From Mycolicibacterium arenosum (GTDB lineage Bacteria > Actinomycetota > Actinomycetes > Mycobacteriales > Mycobacteriaceae): a stretch of 64,000 bases of DNA. Shown piece by piece: positions 29,927 to 39,365 of this stretch (its first letter is position 1; every line of letters begins with the position of its first letter). Location: NCBI RefSeq assembly GCF_024320865.1, contig NZ_JANDBD010000001.1, forward strand, positions 248,001-312,000, read 5' to 3'. The notes below the pieces were generated by a model. That model had not been told where the DNA came from. It worked only from the letters and a program-made list of their open reading frames with translations, and made no database searches. The translations under genes were made by a program, and so were the position numbers.

Positions 29927-31555
29927 TCAGCCGCCTCTGGCCGAGAACCTGCCCTCGGTGACCTCGTCCCACTTATCGCACACCGCGGTGACCTGTTCGT
30001 CGCCCTGGTCGCGAATCCATGCGCACGTTTCGCGGTCCGTCGACGGGTTGGTCACGATGATGGTGCGCAGTTCCGGGCGTTCCTCGGCGAGTGCGCGCAG
30101 CCGCTCGGGCGGGGTGGACGGATCCGCCGCGCGCAGCGCATCAAGCGGATCGGGCAGCGCGCCGCGCGGGGCGTCATAGGCCGCCAGATCCGAACCCGGC
30201 TCTGGCACCGCGCGTCCGGAGTTCAGCAGCAGGTTCAGCGCGATCGCCGTGATCGCCCCCGCCGAGATGCCGGAGTGGAAGATGGTCTGGAACCAGTCGG
30301 GGAACTTCGCGTACAGATCGAGGGCGACGTTGACGGGTGCTTGGGGATCGGGGCCGAGCGTCCGATCGGTGTAGTACAGCTTGGCCTCGGTCAGCATCGC
30401 GACACCGATCGAGATCGCCACCACCAGGATGTTGGTGTTGTCGAACGTCACCTTCGCCAGCGTGCGCACGCCGCTGGCCGCCACCATCCCGAACAACGCC
30501 ACGCCTGCTCCGCCCAACACCGCCAACGGGATTCCCTCGACGACGGCCGCCATCTTGGGCAGCAGGCCGAGGAGAACGAGGATGACGCCCGCACCCGTGG
30601 CGACGTGGCGGGTCTTGACGCCCGTGATGGCGACCAGTCCGACGTTCTGTGCGAACGCGGTGTACGGGAACGTGTTGAACACGCCGCCGATGACCGTGCC
30701 CAGCCCGTCGGCCCGCAAGCCGTCGGCCAGTTTGCCCGGCGTGATCTTCTCGTCGACGATCTCGCCGACGGCCACGATGTCACCCGTCGTCTCGGTCATG
30801 ATGACGATCGCCACGATGAGCAGGGCGATGATCGAGCTGACTTGGAACGACGGCAGTCCGAACTGGAACGGCGTGACGAACCCGAACCAGCTGTACTCGC
30901 CCATGTGGCTCCAGTCGGTCATCCCCAGCGGGACGGCGACCAGCGTGCCGACGACGAGGCCGAGCAGGATCGACACCCGCCGCATGCCCTCGGGAGCGAA
31001 CCGCTCGATGGCGATGATCACGATGAGCGTGAAGAAGCCCATCCCGATGGCCTTGGGATCACCGAAGTTCGGGCCGGTCCCGCCGCCGAACCAACCGGCC
31101 GCCACGCGCATCAGCGAGACGCCGATGATCAGGATGATCGTGCCCGTGACGAGTGGCGGGAAGAAGCGGATGAGCCTGCCGAACACCGGGGCCAGCAGGA
31201 TCATGAACAGCCCGCACGCGATCACCGCGCCGTAGATCGCGTTGACGCCGTGGTTGGACCCGATCGTGATCATCGGGCCGACCGCTGCGAACGTGACGCC
31301 CTGCATCAACGGCAGCCGGACCCCGAACCGCCAGAATCCGACGGCCTGGATGATCGTGGCGATGCCCGCGACGAACAGGTCGGCCATGATCAGGTGCACG
31401 ATGTCGGACTGCTGCAACCGACCGGCGCCGACCATGGCGCCGCCGACGATCAGCGGAACCGCCACCGCACCCGCGTACATCGCGAGGACGTGCTGGATCG
31501 ACAGCGGGATCAGGCGTTTCAGCGGTGGGATGTCGTCTACCGCGCGGGTCGTCAT
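29927..31555 (-). CDS. NCS2 xanthine/uracil permease with extra C-terminal domain
   Basis: Residues 1 to about 455 form a nucleobase:cation symporter-2 with about 14 hydrophobic helices; QHVLAMYAGAVAVPL, the TETTGDIVAVGE helix and the NTFPYTAFAQNVGL motif are typical of bacterial purine/pyrimidine permeases. A soluble tail of about 75 residues follows, with PPERLRALAEERPELR and a Trp-containing repeat, resembling variant leucine-rich (LRV) units. Such a tail is unusual for the family. An aagga ribosome site precedes ATG 31555. Confidence 0.88.
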   Translation of the reverse strand: MTTRAVDDIPPLKRLIPLSIQHVLAMYAGAVAVPLIVGGAMVGAGRLQQSDIVHLIMADLFVAGIATIIQAVGFWRFGVRLPLMQGVTFAAVGPMITIGSNHGVNAIYGAVIACGLFMILLAPVFGRLIRFFPPLVTGTIILIIGVSLMRVAAGWFGGGTGPNFGDPKAIGMGFFTLIVIIAIERFAPEGMRRVSILLGLVVGTLVAVPLGMTDWSHMGEYSWFGFVTPFQFGLPSFQVSSIIALLIVAIVIMTETTGDIVAVGEIVDEKITPGKLADGLRADGLGTVIGGVFNTFPYTAFAQNVGLVAITGVKTRHVATGAGVILVLLGLLPKMAAVVEGIPLAVLGGAGVALFGMVAASGVRTLAKVTFDNTNILVVAISIGVAMLTEAKLYYTDRTLGPDPQAPVNVALDLYAKFPDWFQTIFHSGISAGAITAIALNLLLNSGRAVPEPGSDLAAYDAPRGALPDPLDALRAADPSTPPERLRALAEERPELRTIIVTNPSTDRETCAWIRDQGDEQVTAVCDKWDEVTEGRFSARGG

Positions 31556-31611
31556 CGCCCAATCCTTCGGGCGATCCGTTTCGCAGGCTTCTCACAGGCG
31601 TGACCGCGCGG

Positions 31612-32403
31612 TTACGGGCACTGTGCGTAGACGTGGCCGACTGCTCCCGCAGGTGCCAGGTCGCGGTCGCGCAGGATCGTGAGCGGCGCGCGGCCGTCGT
31701 CCGCGCAGACGCTGTCGAACGGCGCGGGCAGGTTGTCGGTGTACTCGATCTGCAACACGTGCCTGCCGTAGGCGCGCGAGTACGACGCGCACTCGTCGAA
31801 CGCGGCGCACTCCTCGGCGACGGCGAAGTCGAATCCGAGGCCGCGGCCCTGTTCGGTGAACTCGGCAGCGTTCTTCTGCGCGGCGGCCAGGCCGTGGCCG
31901 TGGGCCAGCGCGACGTAGCGTCCGGCGAGGTCGAACGCGCCCGCCCGGTCGATGCGCGGGAACCGCGCGAACGTGTCGAGGTTGTCGATCTCGACGGCGT
32001 CGAAGCCGTTGCGCGCGCACTCCTCGAGCACCGGACCCACCACCTCGACGATCGTCGCGCGCTGCGCCTCGGTCGACGGGTCGAGGACGTACTCGTCCGC
32101 CCAGTCGGGGTCGACCACCGGTTGGCCGGCGGCGTCGCGCAGCAGCGCGCTGCCGTGGCGGGTCAGCCAGTCGTCGCTCTCACCCGGCTGGGTCTGAAAA
32201 CCGTTGACGTAGCACACGTTGTACGCGCCGGCCAGCGGTCGGTCCGACGTATCGCGTGCCACCACGGCCAGCCCGGCCGTGTCGTAAGCACCGCCGAGTT
32301 GATAGTCGAACGAGCCCCGATCGGGTGGCAGCCGATGCTCGGCGGTGGCCGGCGGCGCGCACGCGGCCAGCACCCCGACCGCCACCGCGATCGGAAGTCT
32401 CAC
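31612..32403 (-). CDS. GH114-like lipoprotein (endo-alpha-1,4-polygalactosaminidase family)
   Basis: GTG 32403 begins a short signal sequence ending in LAAC, a lipobox, so the mature protein should be lipid-anchored. The body (about 240 residues) shows FDYQLGGAY at its start and FDAVEIDNLDTF in the middle, the pattern of the GH114 TIM-barrel family that cleaves galactosamine polymers. The real glycan in a mycobacterium is unknown. It overlaps the Nudix gene by 4 bp (GTGA). The long upstream extension of this frame is not coding. Confidence 0.75.
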   Translation of the reverse strand: MRLPIAVAVGVLAACAPPATAEHRLPPDRGSFDYQLGGAYDTAGLAVVARDTSDRPLAGAYNVCYVNGFQTQPGESDDWLTRHGSALLRDAAGQPVVDPDWADEYVLDPSTEAQRATIVEVVGPVLEECARNGFDAVEIDNLDTFARFPRIDRAGAFDLAGRYVALAHGHGLAAAQKNAAEFTEQGRGLGFDFAVAEECAAFDECASYSRAYGRHVLQIEYTDNLPAPFDSVCADDGRAPLTILRDRDLAPAGAVGHVYAQCP

Positions 32404-32945
32404 CGGTCGGCGAGCCGCAGGAGCGTCCACGCGGCGATGGTCTGCGCGTCGGTGATCTCGCCACTGCGGATCATCGCCTCGATCTGCGCCCCGCTGAACC
32501 AGTCGCTGTGCATGTCCTGCTCCTCGTGTTCGCGGTCGTGCTCGCCCTGGGTGAGGCCGGTCGCCAGCCACACCCAGCCGCGCTGGCTGCTCATCCCCGG
32601 TGCGACGTCGAGCTGCCCGAGGACCACCATCGACTCGGCACGCAGGCCCGTCTCCTCGCGCAGTTCGCGGGCCGCCAACTCGTCGGCCGCGGGTTCGTCG
32701 CCGCCGAGCGATCCGGGTGCGGTGCCCTGCGGAAACTCCCAGCGCCGCAACCCGATCGGATAGCGGAACTGCTCGACCAGCTGATAGCGATCGCCGTCGC
32801 GCGCCACGATCAGCGCGTACGCCGGCTTGTCGACGACGCCGTAGATGCCGGAACTGCCGTCCGGACGGCGCACGTCGTCCTCGCGCACGATCATCCACGG
32901 ATTCCGGTAGACCTCGCGCGACGCGACGCGTTCGATGGGATGCAC
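32400..32945 (-). CDS. Nudix hydrolase (ADP-ribose pyrophosphatase type)
   Basis: The 181-residue protein has a full Nudix box: G-x5-E near residue 92-98 (GGDEPAADELAARELREETG includes REETG) and the preceding beta-strand EFPQGTAPG. The flanking NPWMIVREDDV is like ADP-sugar pyrophosphatases. GTG 32945 is the likely start, 37 bp from the divergent fadD36. It is coupled to the GH114-like gene. Confidence 0.82.
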   Translation of the reverse strand: MHPIERVASREVYRNPWMIVREDDVRRPDGSSGIYGVVDKPAYALIVARDGDRYQLVEQFRYPIGLRRWEFPQGTAPGSLGGDEPAADELAARELREETGLRAESMVVLGQLDVAPGMSSQRGWVWLATGLTQGEHDREHEEQDMHSDWFSGAQIEAMIRSGEITDAQTIAAWTLLRLADR

Positions 32946-32982
32946 GGCGACCAGTATCTCCCGGCGCGGTAACGTCGCGACC

Positions 32983-34389
32983 GTGCTGCTGGCCTCGCTC
33001 AACCCCGCTGCGGTCGCCGCCGGCGCCGACCTGTCCGACGCCGTCCGCATCGACGGGACCTCTCTGAGCCGAAGTGACCTCGTCGGTGCCGCCACGTCCG
33101 TCGCCGAGCGGATCGGCGGCGCCAGCCTGGTGGCGATCCTGGCCAAGCCCTCCGCGACGACGGTGCTCGCCGTCGCGGGCTGCCTGATCGCCGGGGTGCC
33201 GTTCGTGCCGGTGCCCGCCGACGTCGGCGCCGCGGAACGCAGGCACATGCTGACCGACTCGGGCGCGCAGGGCTGGCTGGGGGAGCGGCCCGCCGACGAC
33301 GACCTGGACGGGTTGCCGCACGTGCCGGTGCGCATACACGCACGATCCTGGCACCGCTACGGCGAACCGCCACCCGATGCGACGGCGATGGTGATGTACA
33401 CCTCGGGCACCACCGGCCTGCCGAAGGGCGTGGTACTGAGTAGGCGCGCGGTCGCCGCCGACATCGACGCCCTCGCCGCGGCGTGGCAGTGGACCGCGGA
33501 AGACACACTGGTGCATGGACTTCCGCTGTTCCACGTGCACGGGCTGGTGCTGGGCCTGCTCGGCTCGCTGCGAATCGGCAACCGATTCGTTCACACCGGC
33601 CGCCCGTCCCCGGCCGCGTACGCGGAAGCGGCGGGGTCGCTCTACTTCGGGGTGCCCACCGTCTGGACGCGGGTGGTCGGCGAACCGGACGCCGCGCGTG
33701 CCCTGTCATCGGCGCGACTGCTGGTGTCCGGCAGTGCCGCGCTGCCGGTGCCGGTGTTCGACGGCCTGGTGCGGCTGACCGGGCACGCGCCGGTCGAACG
33801 GTACGGCGCCACCGAGTCGTTGATCACGGTGAGCACACGCTTCGACGGCGAGCGACGCCCCGGCTGGGTCGGGCTGCCACTCGACGGGGTGTCCACGCGA
33901 CTCGTCGGCGAGGACGGCGGCGAGGTGCCGCACGACGGGGAAACCATTGGCCGCCTTGAGGTTCGAACGCCGACGATGTTCGACGGCTATCTCAACCGGC
34001 CCGACGCGACCGCCGACGCGATGACGCCGGACGGCTTCTACCGCACCGGCGACGTATCGGTGATCGACGCCGGCGGCATGCACCGCATCGTCGGCAGGGA
34101 GTCCGTCGACCTGATCAAGTCGGGCGGCTACCGCGTCGGCGCGGGGGAGATCGAGACCGTGCTGCTGGGGCATCAGGGCGTAGCCGAGGTCGCCGTTGTG
34201 GGCGTTCCCGACGACGACCTGGGACAGCGCATCGTCGCCTTCGTCGTCGGCGACGCCGAACCGCAGGTGCTGATCGACTTCGTAGCCGACCAACTCTCGG
34301 CGCACAAGCGGCCGCGCGAGGTGCGCATCGTGGACGCCCTCCCGCGCAACGCCATGGGCAAGGTGGTCAAGAAGGAGCTGATGACGTGA
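32983..34389 (+). CDS. fadD36: Acyl-CoA synthetase FadD36
   Basis: A 468-residue AMP-forming ligase. The P-loop MYTSGTTGLPKGVVLS is near residue 133, YGATESLITV near 270, and the C-terminal hinge and lysine motif NAMGKVVKKEL closes the protein. It begins VLLASLNP, as FadD36 (Rv1193) does. GTG 32983 has TAACGT 7 nt upstream, supporting a leaderless start; the frame from 32935 is longer but unsupported. It overlaps the next gene by 4 bp. Confidence 0.92.
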   Translation: MLLASLNPAAVAAGADLSDAVRIDGTSLSRSDLVGAATSVAERIGGASLVAILAKPSATTVLAVAGCLIAGVPFVPVPADVGAAERRHMLTDSGAQGWLGERPADDDLDGLPHVPVRIHARSWHRYGEPPPDATAMVMYTSGTTGLPKGVVLSRRAVAADIDALAAAWQWTAEDTLVHGLPLFHVHGLVLGLLGSLRIGNRFVHTGRPSPAAYAEAAGSLYFGVPTVWTRVVGEPDAARALSSARLLVSGSAALPVPVFDGLVRLTGHAPVERYGATESLITVSTRFDGERRPGWVGLPLDGVSTRLVGEDGGEVPHDGETIGRLEVRTPTMFDGYLNRPDATADAMTPDGFYRTGDVSVIDAGGMHRIVGRESVDLIKSGGYRVGAGEIETVLLGHQGVAEVAVVGVPDDDLGQRIVAFVVGDAEPQVLIDFVADQLSAHKRPREVRIVDALPRNAMGKVVKKELMT

Positions 34390-34733
34390 CTCTGGTGTTC
34401 GACGAGATCTGCATCGACGCCCACGACATCCACGCCCTCGCCGCCTGGTGGTCGGCGGTGCTCGGCTGGGCCGCCGAGGACACCGCGGACGGCGATGTGC
34501 TGCTGTCCGCACCGCCGGGAGCGGGCCCGAACTGGTTGTTCATCCCCGTGGCCGACGACAAGGTCGTCAAGAACCGCATCCACTTCGACTTCCGGCCCGA
34601 CGATCAGGCCGCCGAGGTCGACCGGGTGCTCGCGCTGGGCGCCCGGCACGTCGACATCGGCCAGGGCGACGAGACGTGGGTCGTGCTCGCCGACCCCGAG
34701 GGCAACGAGTTCTGCATCCTCGCCGCCGACTGA
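34386..34733 (+). CDS. VOC/glyoxalase-like protein
   Basis: This 115-residue protein has the vicinal-oxygen-chelate pattern with repeated beta-alpha-beta-beta units: ICIDAHDIHALAAWWSAVLGW, then KNRIHFDFRP, and LADPEGNEFCIL. Substrate unknown. GTG 34386 overlaps the fadD36 stop (GTGA), so it is translated with it. Confidence 0.85.
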   Translation: MTLVFDEICIDAHDIHALAAWWSAVLGWAAEDTADGDVLLSAPPGAGPNWLFIPVADDKVVKNRIHFDFRPDDQAAEVDRVLALGARHVDIGQGDETWVVLADPEGNEFCILAAD

Positions 34734-35274
34734 TCACCGTCATCCTCGGCCCCGGCGCAGGCACACTGGCGGGCACACCGTCTCGGTCCCGGCCAGAACG
34801 GAAGAGTGACTCAAGGACGACCTCGACCGGCGAATCGCCACACTCACCAGCCAACTGCATGGGCAGGTCGCCGACGGCATTAGCCCGGAGCGCGCCGTGC
34901 CCGACCGTCGATCAGCCTGCATGCACCACATTTCGCCTGATGCGCCTCCGTAGGCGAGATTCTCGCGGCGTTGCCGACACCACGGCGTCGCCGTCGGTAA
35001 CGCCCCGAGCCGGCCACCGGTCGGCGCGCTGCAGAAGGGGCAAACGGGTGGCGAGTGCCGCCGTTCCCGCGTCATCCGAGGGATCAGCGTGTTCCACGGC
35101 GTGTCATGGCTTTCGCCGGGCGTCACGGCGGCCACCCCAGCGAATCGCCGTGCACGACGCAGCGTCGATGGAAGATGGTTGCACTAGCAATATTTCAGTT
35201 TGCTACAGGTTCTACTTACTAATTTGCTGAACGAGCGGGAGTTTGCAAAGTTCGAACCTTGACATCTCTCGTTT
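34734..35274. other. 541-bp region without a convincing gene
   Basis: No frame has a credible start, ribosome site and protein-like sequence together. A short plus-strand segment near 34810-34905 reads like a coding remnant (DDLDRRIATLTSQLHGQVADG). A small hairpin cgcctccgtaggcg lies near 34946. From about 35175 the sequence turns AT-rich, probably the regulatory region for the methyltransferase gene. No tRNA seen. Confidence 0.5.
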
Positions 35275-36273
35275 GTGCTGTTGAAAAGCCTGATATCACT
35301 CATCGACGCTGCGGCGCGCGGATGGCTAGCAAGAAGAGTCGTGATTGCTGTAGCTGGAATTCGGGTAGCCAGGTTGTTAACCACAACGGAAAGGCTGGTA
35401 TCAAGCATGGTGGTAGCGGACAGCGTTGACGCCCGGCGTGCACATCGAGATCTGCTGACCCTCGCGCCTCGGCGACCCGCGTATGCGATGTACAAGCACG
35501 TCGGCCGCCTCCGGGTGCACGGATACACCGAGACGCCGACGTTCACCACCCTCCAGGTGCTTGATCGCTGTCAGCGCGACATGGGGCTGAGGGGTCCGGT
35601 CACGGAGATTGGCGTTCACCACGGTCAACTGCTGATCGCCATGGCCTTGCTGCAACGACCCGGCGAAGGGGTCGTGGCCGTCGACCTGTTCGACCAACAG
35701 GAACTCAACGTGGATCAGTCCGGCAAGGGGGATCTCGCCGAGTTCTCCCGGCACATCGCGCACTGGCTCGACAGTCCGGTCACCGTGGTTCAGGGCGACT
35801 CGACCACGCTGAAACCGGGAGTCGTCCCCGAGATGGCCGGTACGCGCATGTTCTCGGTCGATGGCGGACACACGTCGCGGATCGTCGAGTCGGACATGAG
35901 ACTGGCCGCACGGTCGTTGTGCGACGGCGGCGTGGTCATTGCCGACGACGTGTTCAACCCGCAGTGGCCCGACGTGTGCGTGGGCACCCTGAAGTTCATG
36001 GAAGACGCGGACCTCGTGCCATTCGGAATCGGCTTCAACAAGGCGCTTTTCACGCATACCCGGTACGCCGAGATGTACCGCCAGGCGCTGCGGAGCCGTT
36101 TCGACGGCTACCGGTTCGCCACCCTCGACAAGTGCTTCGCAGGCCACGACGTCGTCTCGCTGGTCAAGGTGCCGCCACGGCACATGCCGCGCCGAAGCGA
36201 CGCGCTGCGTCGCTGCTACCACGCCGTGCTGAAGCGAGCCGCGCGCAACGGAGGGCGGATCACCCGCTGCTAG
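35275..36273 (+). CDS. Class I SAM-dependent methyltransferase-like protein
   Basis: Residues about 100-270 carry VTEIGVHHGQLLIAMALLQ, an acidic VVAVDLFD strand, VDGGHT and GGVVIADDVF, the order of the Methyltransf_24/macrocin-O-methyltransferase-like group. Substrate unknown; sugar or lipid modification is possible. The GTG 35275 start is weak; ATG 35407 is an alternative that leaves the domain intact. It is convergent with the Ig-repeat protein, sharing CTAG at the stops. Confidence 0.72.
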   Translation: MLLKSLISLIDAAARGWLARRVVIAVAGIRVARLLTTTERLVSSMVVADSVDARRAHRDLLTLAPRRPAYAMYKHVGRLRVHGYTETPTFTTLQVLDRCQRDMGLRGPVTEIGVHHGQLLIAMALLQRPGEGVVAVDLFDQQELNVDQSGKGDLAEFSRHIAHWLDSPVTVVQGDSTTLKPGVVPEMAGTRMFSVDGGHTSRIVESDMRLAARSLCDGGVVIADDVFNPQWPDVCVGTLKFMEDADLVPFGIGFNKALFTHTRYAEMYRQALRSRFDGYRFATLDKCFAGHDVVSLVKVPPRHMPRRSDALRRCYHAVLKRAARNGGRITRC

Positions 36274-39200
36274 AGCTCTTCGCGCCGGGCCTCCGGGTAG
36301 AGGCACCCGAGGTTCGCACTGCCCGCTCCGCGCTGCCAGGGCATCCAGGTGTCCCAGCAGGCGCCGATCGCGGAGGAAGCGGCTACGGCGATGCCGTAGC
36401 TGGCGTCGGTACCGGGACCGTCGGGGGTAACGGAGATGAAGGCCGTCGCGCTGTCGCCGAATTGTCCTCCGTCGAGGGCGAATTGGAAACTGTCCTCGCC
36501 GACGAAACCCTGGTTCGGCGTGTAGGTGAACGACCCGTCGAGGTTGATCGTCACCGTGCCGTTCCGCGGCTTCACGTAGAGCCGCGCCTTCCCGAATTCC
36601 GCGTACTGGGTGTTCGACAGCAGGCCGAGCGCTGCGGACATCGTGATCGTCTTGTTCCTGCCGACGGTGTACTTCTTGTCCAGTTCGACGGGCGTGGGGT
36701 CGTACACGCTCACCGCCACCGTCGCGGTGGCCGTGTTCCCGGCGCCGTCGGTGATGGAGTAGCTGAACTCCACGTACCCCTCGAAGCCCTCGGTGGGCGT
36801 GAAGCGGATGGTTCCGTCCTTCTGAGCGGTGGCCACGCCGCCGTACTCGGGTTGGGACACCACGCGCACCGTCAGCGGACCGTCTTCGGAGTCGTAGTCG
36901 TTCTTCAACACGTCGATGTCGACCGCGTCGCCGCGGGGCGTCGAGGCGTAGTCGTCATTCGCGTACGGTTCCTGGTCGACGGTGATCGTCACCCAGGCGC
37001 TGCTGGTGCGGCCGAGCGTATCGGTCACGGTGTACTCGAACCCGTCGCGCCTGGACTCCTCGTTCGGGGTGTAGACGAACGTGCCCGTCTTCTCGTCGAA
37101 GCGGACCGTGCCGTCGTAGGGCTGCGATGTGACGACGACGCTGGCGCCCTTGGGGATCCGGTCGTTGCCGAGCGCGTCGATGACGACCTTCTCGCCCGCG
37201 CGAACGATGACCCGGTCGTCGGCCGTGACGGGGGCTGTCGAGGGGAGCACCGTGACGGTGACGGTTTCGGTGCGCTCGCTCCACCCGTTGGAGACGGTGT
37301 AGGTGAAGGTGTCGATGCCGGTGAAGTCCGGATCGGCGGTGTACTCGATGCCGCTCTCGGTGACGTTGATGACTCCTTGGCTGACGTCGACCGAAACGAT
37401 GTACAGGCCTTCGTCGTTCGGATCGGTGTCGTTGGCCAGCACGTCGATGACGACGGTCTCACCGGCCTCCACGGTCGCGGAGTCCGGCGCCGACAGGGGC
37501 GGTTTGCCGATGGCCGCGACGATCAAGCGCACCGAAGCGGTCCCGGTGGAGGCGCCGTCGGAGACGGTGTAGGTGAATTCGAACGTGCCGGAGACACCGG
37601 GTTCGGGTGTGTAGCTGAACGTTCCGTCCGTCGCCATCACCAGCGTGCCCCGTGACGGCTTCGTGTAGTCGACGACGGTGATCGGATCCCGGTCCGAGTC
37701 GACGTCGTTGGCCAGCACGTTGCCGGAGTACACGGAGTCGTCGCCGATGTAGACGTCGTCGCGTGTCACGATGGGGCCGTTCGTGACCACCACGGTGATG
37801 GTGGCGCTGGCGGTCAGGCCGGAGGGATCGGTGACCGTGTAGCCGACGGTGTCCTCCCCGACGAAGCCGGAGCGCGGGGTGAACGTCACCGTGCCGTCCG
37901 GAGCCACGCTGAACGATCCGCTGGACGTCGTTCGGTCGAGCGTGAACGTCAGCGGGTCGCCATCGGGATCGTTGAAGGCGCCGGCGAACGAGACGGGTAC
38001 GCCGTGGTGGGTCGTGACGATCGCATCGACGGCGACGGGCGCGTGGTTGATCGGTTCGATCGTGACGGTGACGGTGTAGGTGGAGGTGGAGAAGCCGTCC
38101 GTCACGTCGTAGCGGAATGCATCCGCCCCGGAGACGCCGGGGTCGGGGGTGTAGGTGAAGCTGCCGTCGGGATCGACCGTCACGGTCCCCCTCGACGGCC
38201 CCGCGGCCAGCGAGTAGGTGACCTCTTCGCCGTCGGCATCGGTCGCAGACGGCAACGACCCTGTGCGGGAACCGTTCTCGCTGACGGTGACGCTCGCGTC
38301 GGCGGCCACCGGTGCGTTGTTGACCATGGTCACCGTGACGAAGACGGTGTAGTCCGCCCGGCCGCCCAATGGGTCGGTGACGCTGAACACGAACGAATCC
38401 CGACCGAAGTAGCCCGCGGCGGGCGTGTAGGTGTACTCCCCGCCGGGATCGACGACGACCGTCCCGTTCGTGGGCGGCGACTGGAGGGTGTAGGTGACCG
38501 GGTCCCCGTCGGCATCGGTCGCGGGCGGCAACGTGCCCGAGTGCGAGGTGTTCTCGTCCATGACCACGTTCTGGATGTCCGCGACGGGTGGGGTGTTGGA
38601 GGAGGTCTGATCGGATTCCCGCCGGGTCCACGCCAGCACCGCCCACAGCAGCGGTGACGCGGCAGGTGCACCGGGTCCCGGCAGAACGAACGGGGCGACC
38701 GCGGCGGCGAGCATCGTCGCGACCACCGACGGGGGCGCGGGTTCCGGCGCCGCGACGTCGGCTGCCTCGACGGGCTCGGCGAACATCGGGGTGGTCGAAT
38801 CAATCTGTTGGGCAACGGGTTCCAACGAGTGAGGCTGCGCCGGCTCGGTATCGGGCACGGTGGCGACGGGCGCGTCGGCGGTGGCGGGGCGCGGCGTCGC
38901 CGTCTGCTGAGGGGTCGGGGGTGAATCGTTCCGTCGCGCCGGCGGTTCGGCGCTCTCGGGTTCGGGCTCCAGCTGAGATTCGGGCGCGGGTGCGGGTGCG
39001 GGTTCGGGTTCGGCGGTGGTCGATCCCGAGCCGGACGTGTGGGCACCACCGCTGCTGCTGACGTTCATCTCGGGAACGCTCGGAGCGGATGACGTGCCGC
39101 CGGTCGGCGCGGAGTCCGACGTTCCCGTCGCCGTCGCCGTGGGGTCGGGGTCGGAGGCCGCGGTGGGCGAGTCGGCCGACGACGACTCCGAGGAGGCTCC

Positions 39201-39365
39201 CGAGGCGGACGAGTCCGAGCCGTCGTCCGCACGCGCCACCCCCGCGCCCTGGCCGGCAGCCACCGCGGCGCCCACGCCGAGTGCGACCGCGAGTGCGCCG
39301 ATGCGGCCGATGTAGCGGGCGGCGCCGCCACTGCGGGGTGCGTGGGTTCCTGCTCGAGCGTCCAT
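36270..39365 (-). CDS. Exported Ig-like/cadherin-like repeat protein, 1031 residues
   Basis: A signal peptide (ALAVALGVGAAVAAGQGAGVARA) is followed by a 170-residue disordered Ser/Pro/Glu region, a short hydrophobic stretch (ATMLAAAVAPFVLPGPG), and eight tandem repeats of about 90 residues. Repeats share D-x-D-G-D-P-V-T-Y-x-L, GT-x-x-V-x-x-DG-x-F-x-Y-T-P and GxDxFxYxVTD motifs, as in VCBS/Big_9/Tandem-95 adhesins, with likely Ca2+-binding acidic loops. No LPXTG is seen. A surface adhesin or matrix role is inferred. Confidence 0.85.
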   Translation of the reverse strand: MDARAGTHAPRSGGAARYIGRIGALAVALGVGAAVAAGQGAGVARADDGSDSSASGASSESSSADSPTAASDPDPTATATGTSDSAPTGGTSSAPSVPEMNVSSSGGAHTSGSGSTTAEPEPAPAPAPESQLEPEPESAEPPARRNDSPPTPQQTATPRPATADAPVATVPDTEPAQPHSLEPVAQQIDSTTPMFAEPVEAADVAAPEPAPPSVVATMLAAAVAPFVLPGPGAPAASPLLWAVLAWTRRESDQTSSNTPPVADIQNVVMDENTSHSGTLPPATDADGDPVTYTLQSPPTNGTVVVDPGGEYTYTPAAGYFGRDSFVFSVTDPLGGRADYTVFVTVTMVNNAPVAADASVTVSENGSRTGSLPSATDADGEEVTYSLAAGPSRGTVTVDPDGSFTYTPDPGVSGADAFRYDVTDGFSTSTYTVTVTIEPINHAPVAVDAIVTTHHGVPVSFAGAFNDPDGDPLTFTLDRTTSSGSFSVAPDGTVTFTPRSGFVGEDTVGYTVTDPSGLTASATITVVVTNGPIVTRDDVYIGDDSVYSGNVLANDVDSDRDPITVVDYTKPSRGTLVMATDGTFSYTPEPGVSGTFEFTYTVSDGASTGTASVRLIVAAIGKPPLSAPDSATVEAGETVVIDVLANDTDPNDEGLYIVSVDVSQGVINVTESGIEYTADPDFTGIDTFTYTVSNGWSERTETVTVTVLPSTAPVTADDRVIVRAGEKVVIDALGNDRIPKGASVVVTSQPYDGTVRFDEKTGTFVYTPNEESRRDGFEYTVTDTLGRTSSAWVTITVDQEPYANDDYASTPRGDAVDIDVLKNDYDSEDGPLTVRVVSQPEYGGVATAQKDGTIRFTPTEGFEGYVEFSYSITDGAGNTATATVAVSVYDPTPVELDKKYTVGRNKTITMSAALGLLSNTQYAEFGKARLYVKPRNGTVTINLDGSFTYTPNQGFVGEDSFQFALDGGQFGDSATAFISVTPDGPGTDASYGIAVAASSAIGACWDTWMPWQRGAGSANLGCLYPEARREEL

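Noticed and set aside
28865..31603. 912-codon plus-strand frame across putB end, PPOX, SnoaL and permease
   Set aside because: It is antisense to four recognisable genes and its translation is low-complexity Arg/Asp/His.
34946..34959. Small hairpin as a tRNA or terminator
   Set aside because: Too short for a tRNA, no T-run, and no gene ends immediately before it.
34740..35135. 131-codon minus-strand frame in the fadD36-methyltransferase gap
   Set aside because: Cys/Arg/Ser-rich translation, no start signal, no similarity recognised.
36955..38646. Repeated similar segments suggesting DNA tandem repeats or CRISPR
   Set aside because: They are diverged protein repeats of the Ig-like gene, about 270 bp each, not identical DNA repeats with spacers.
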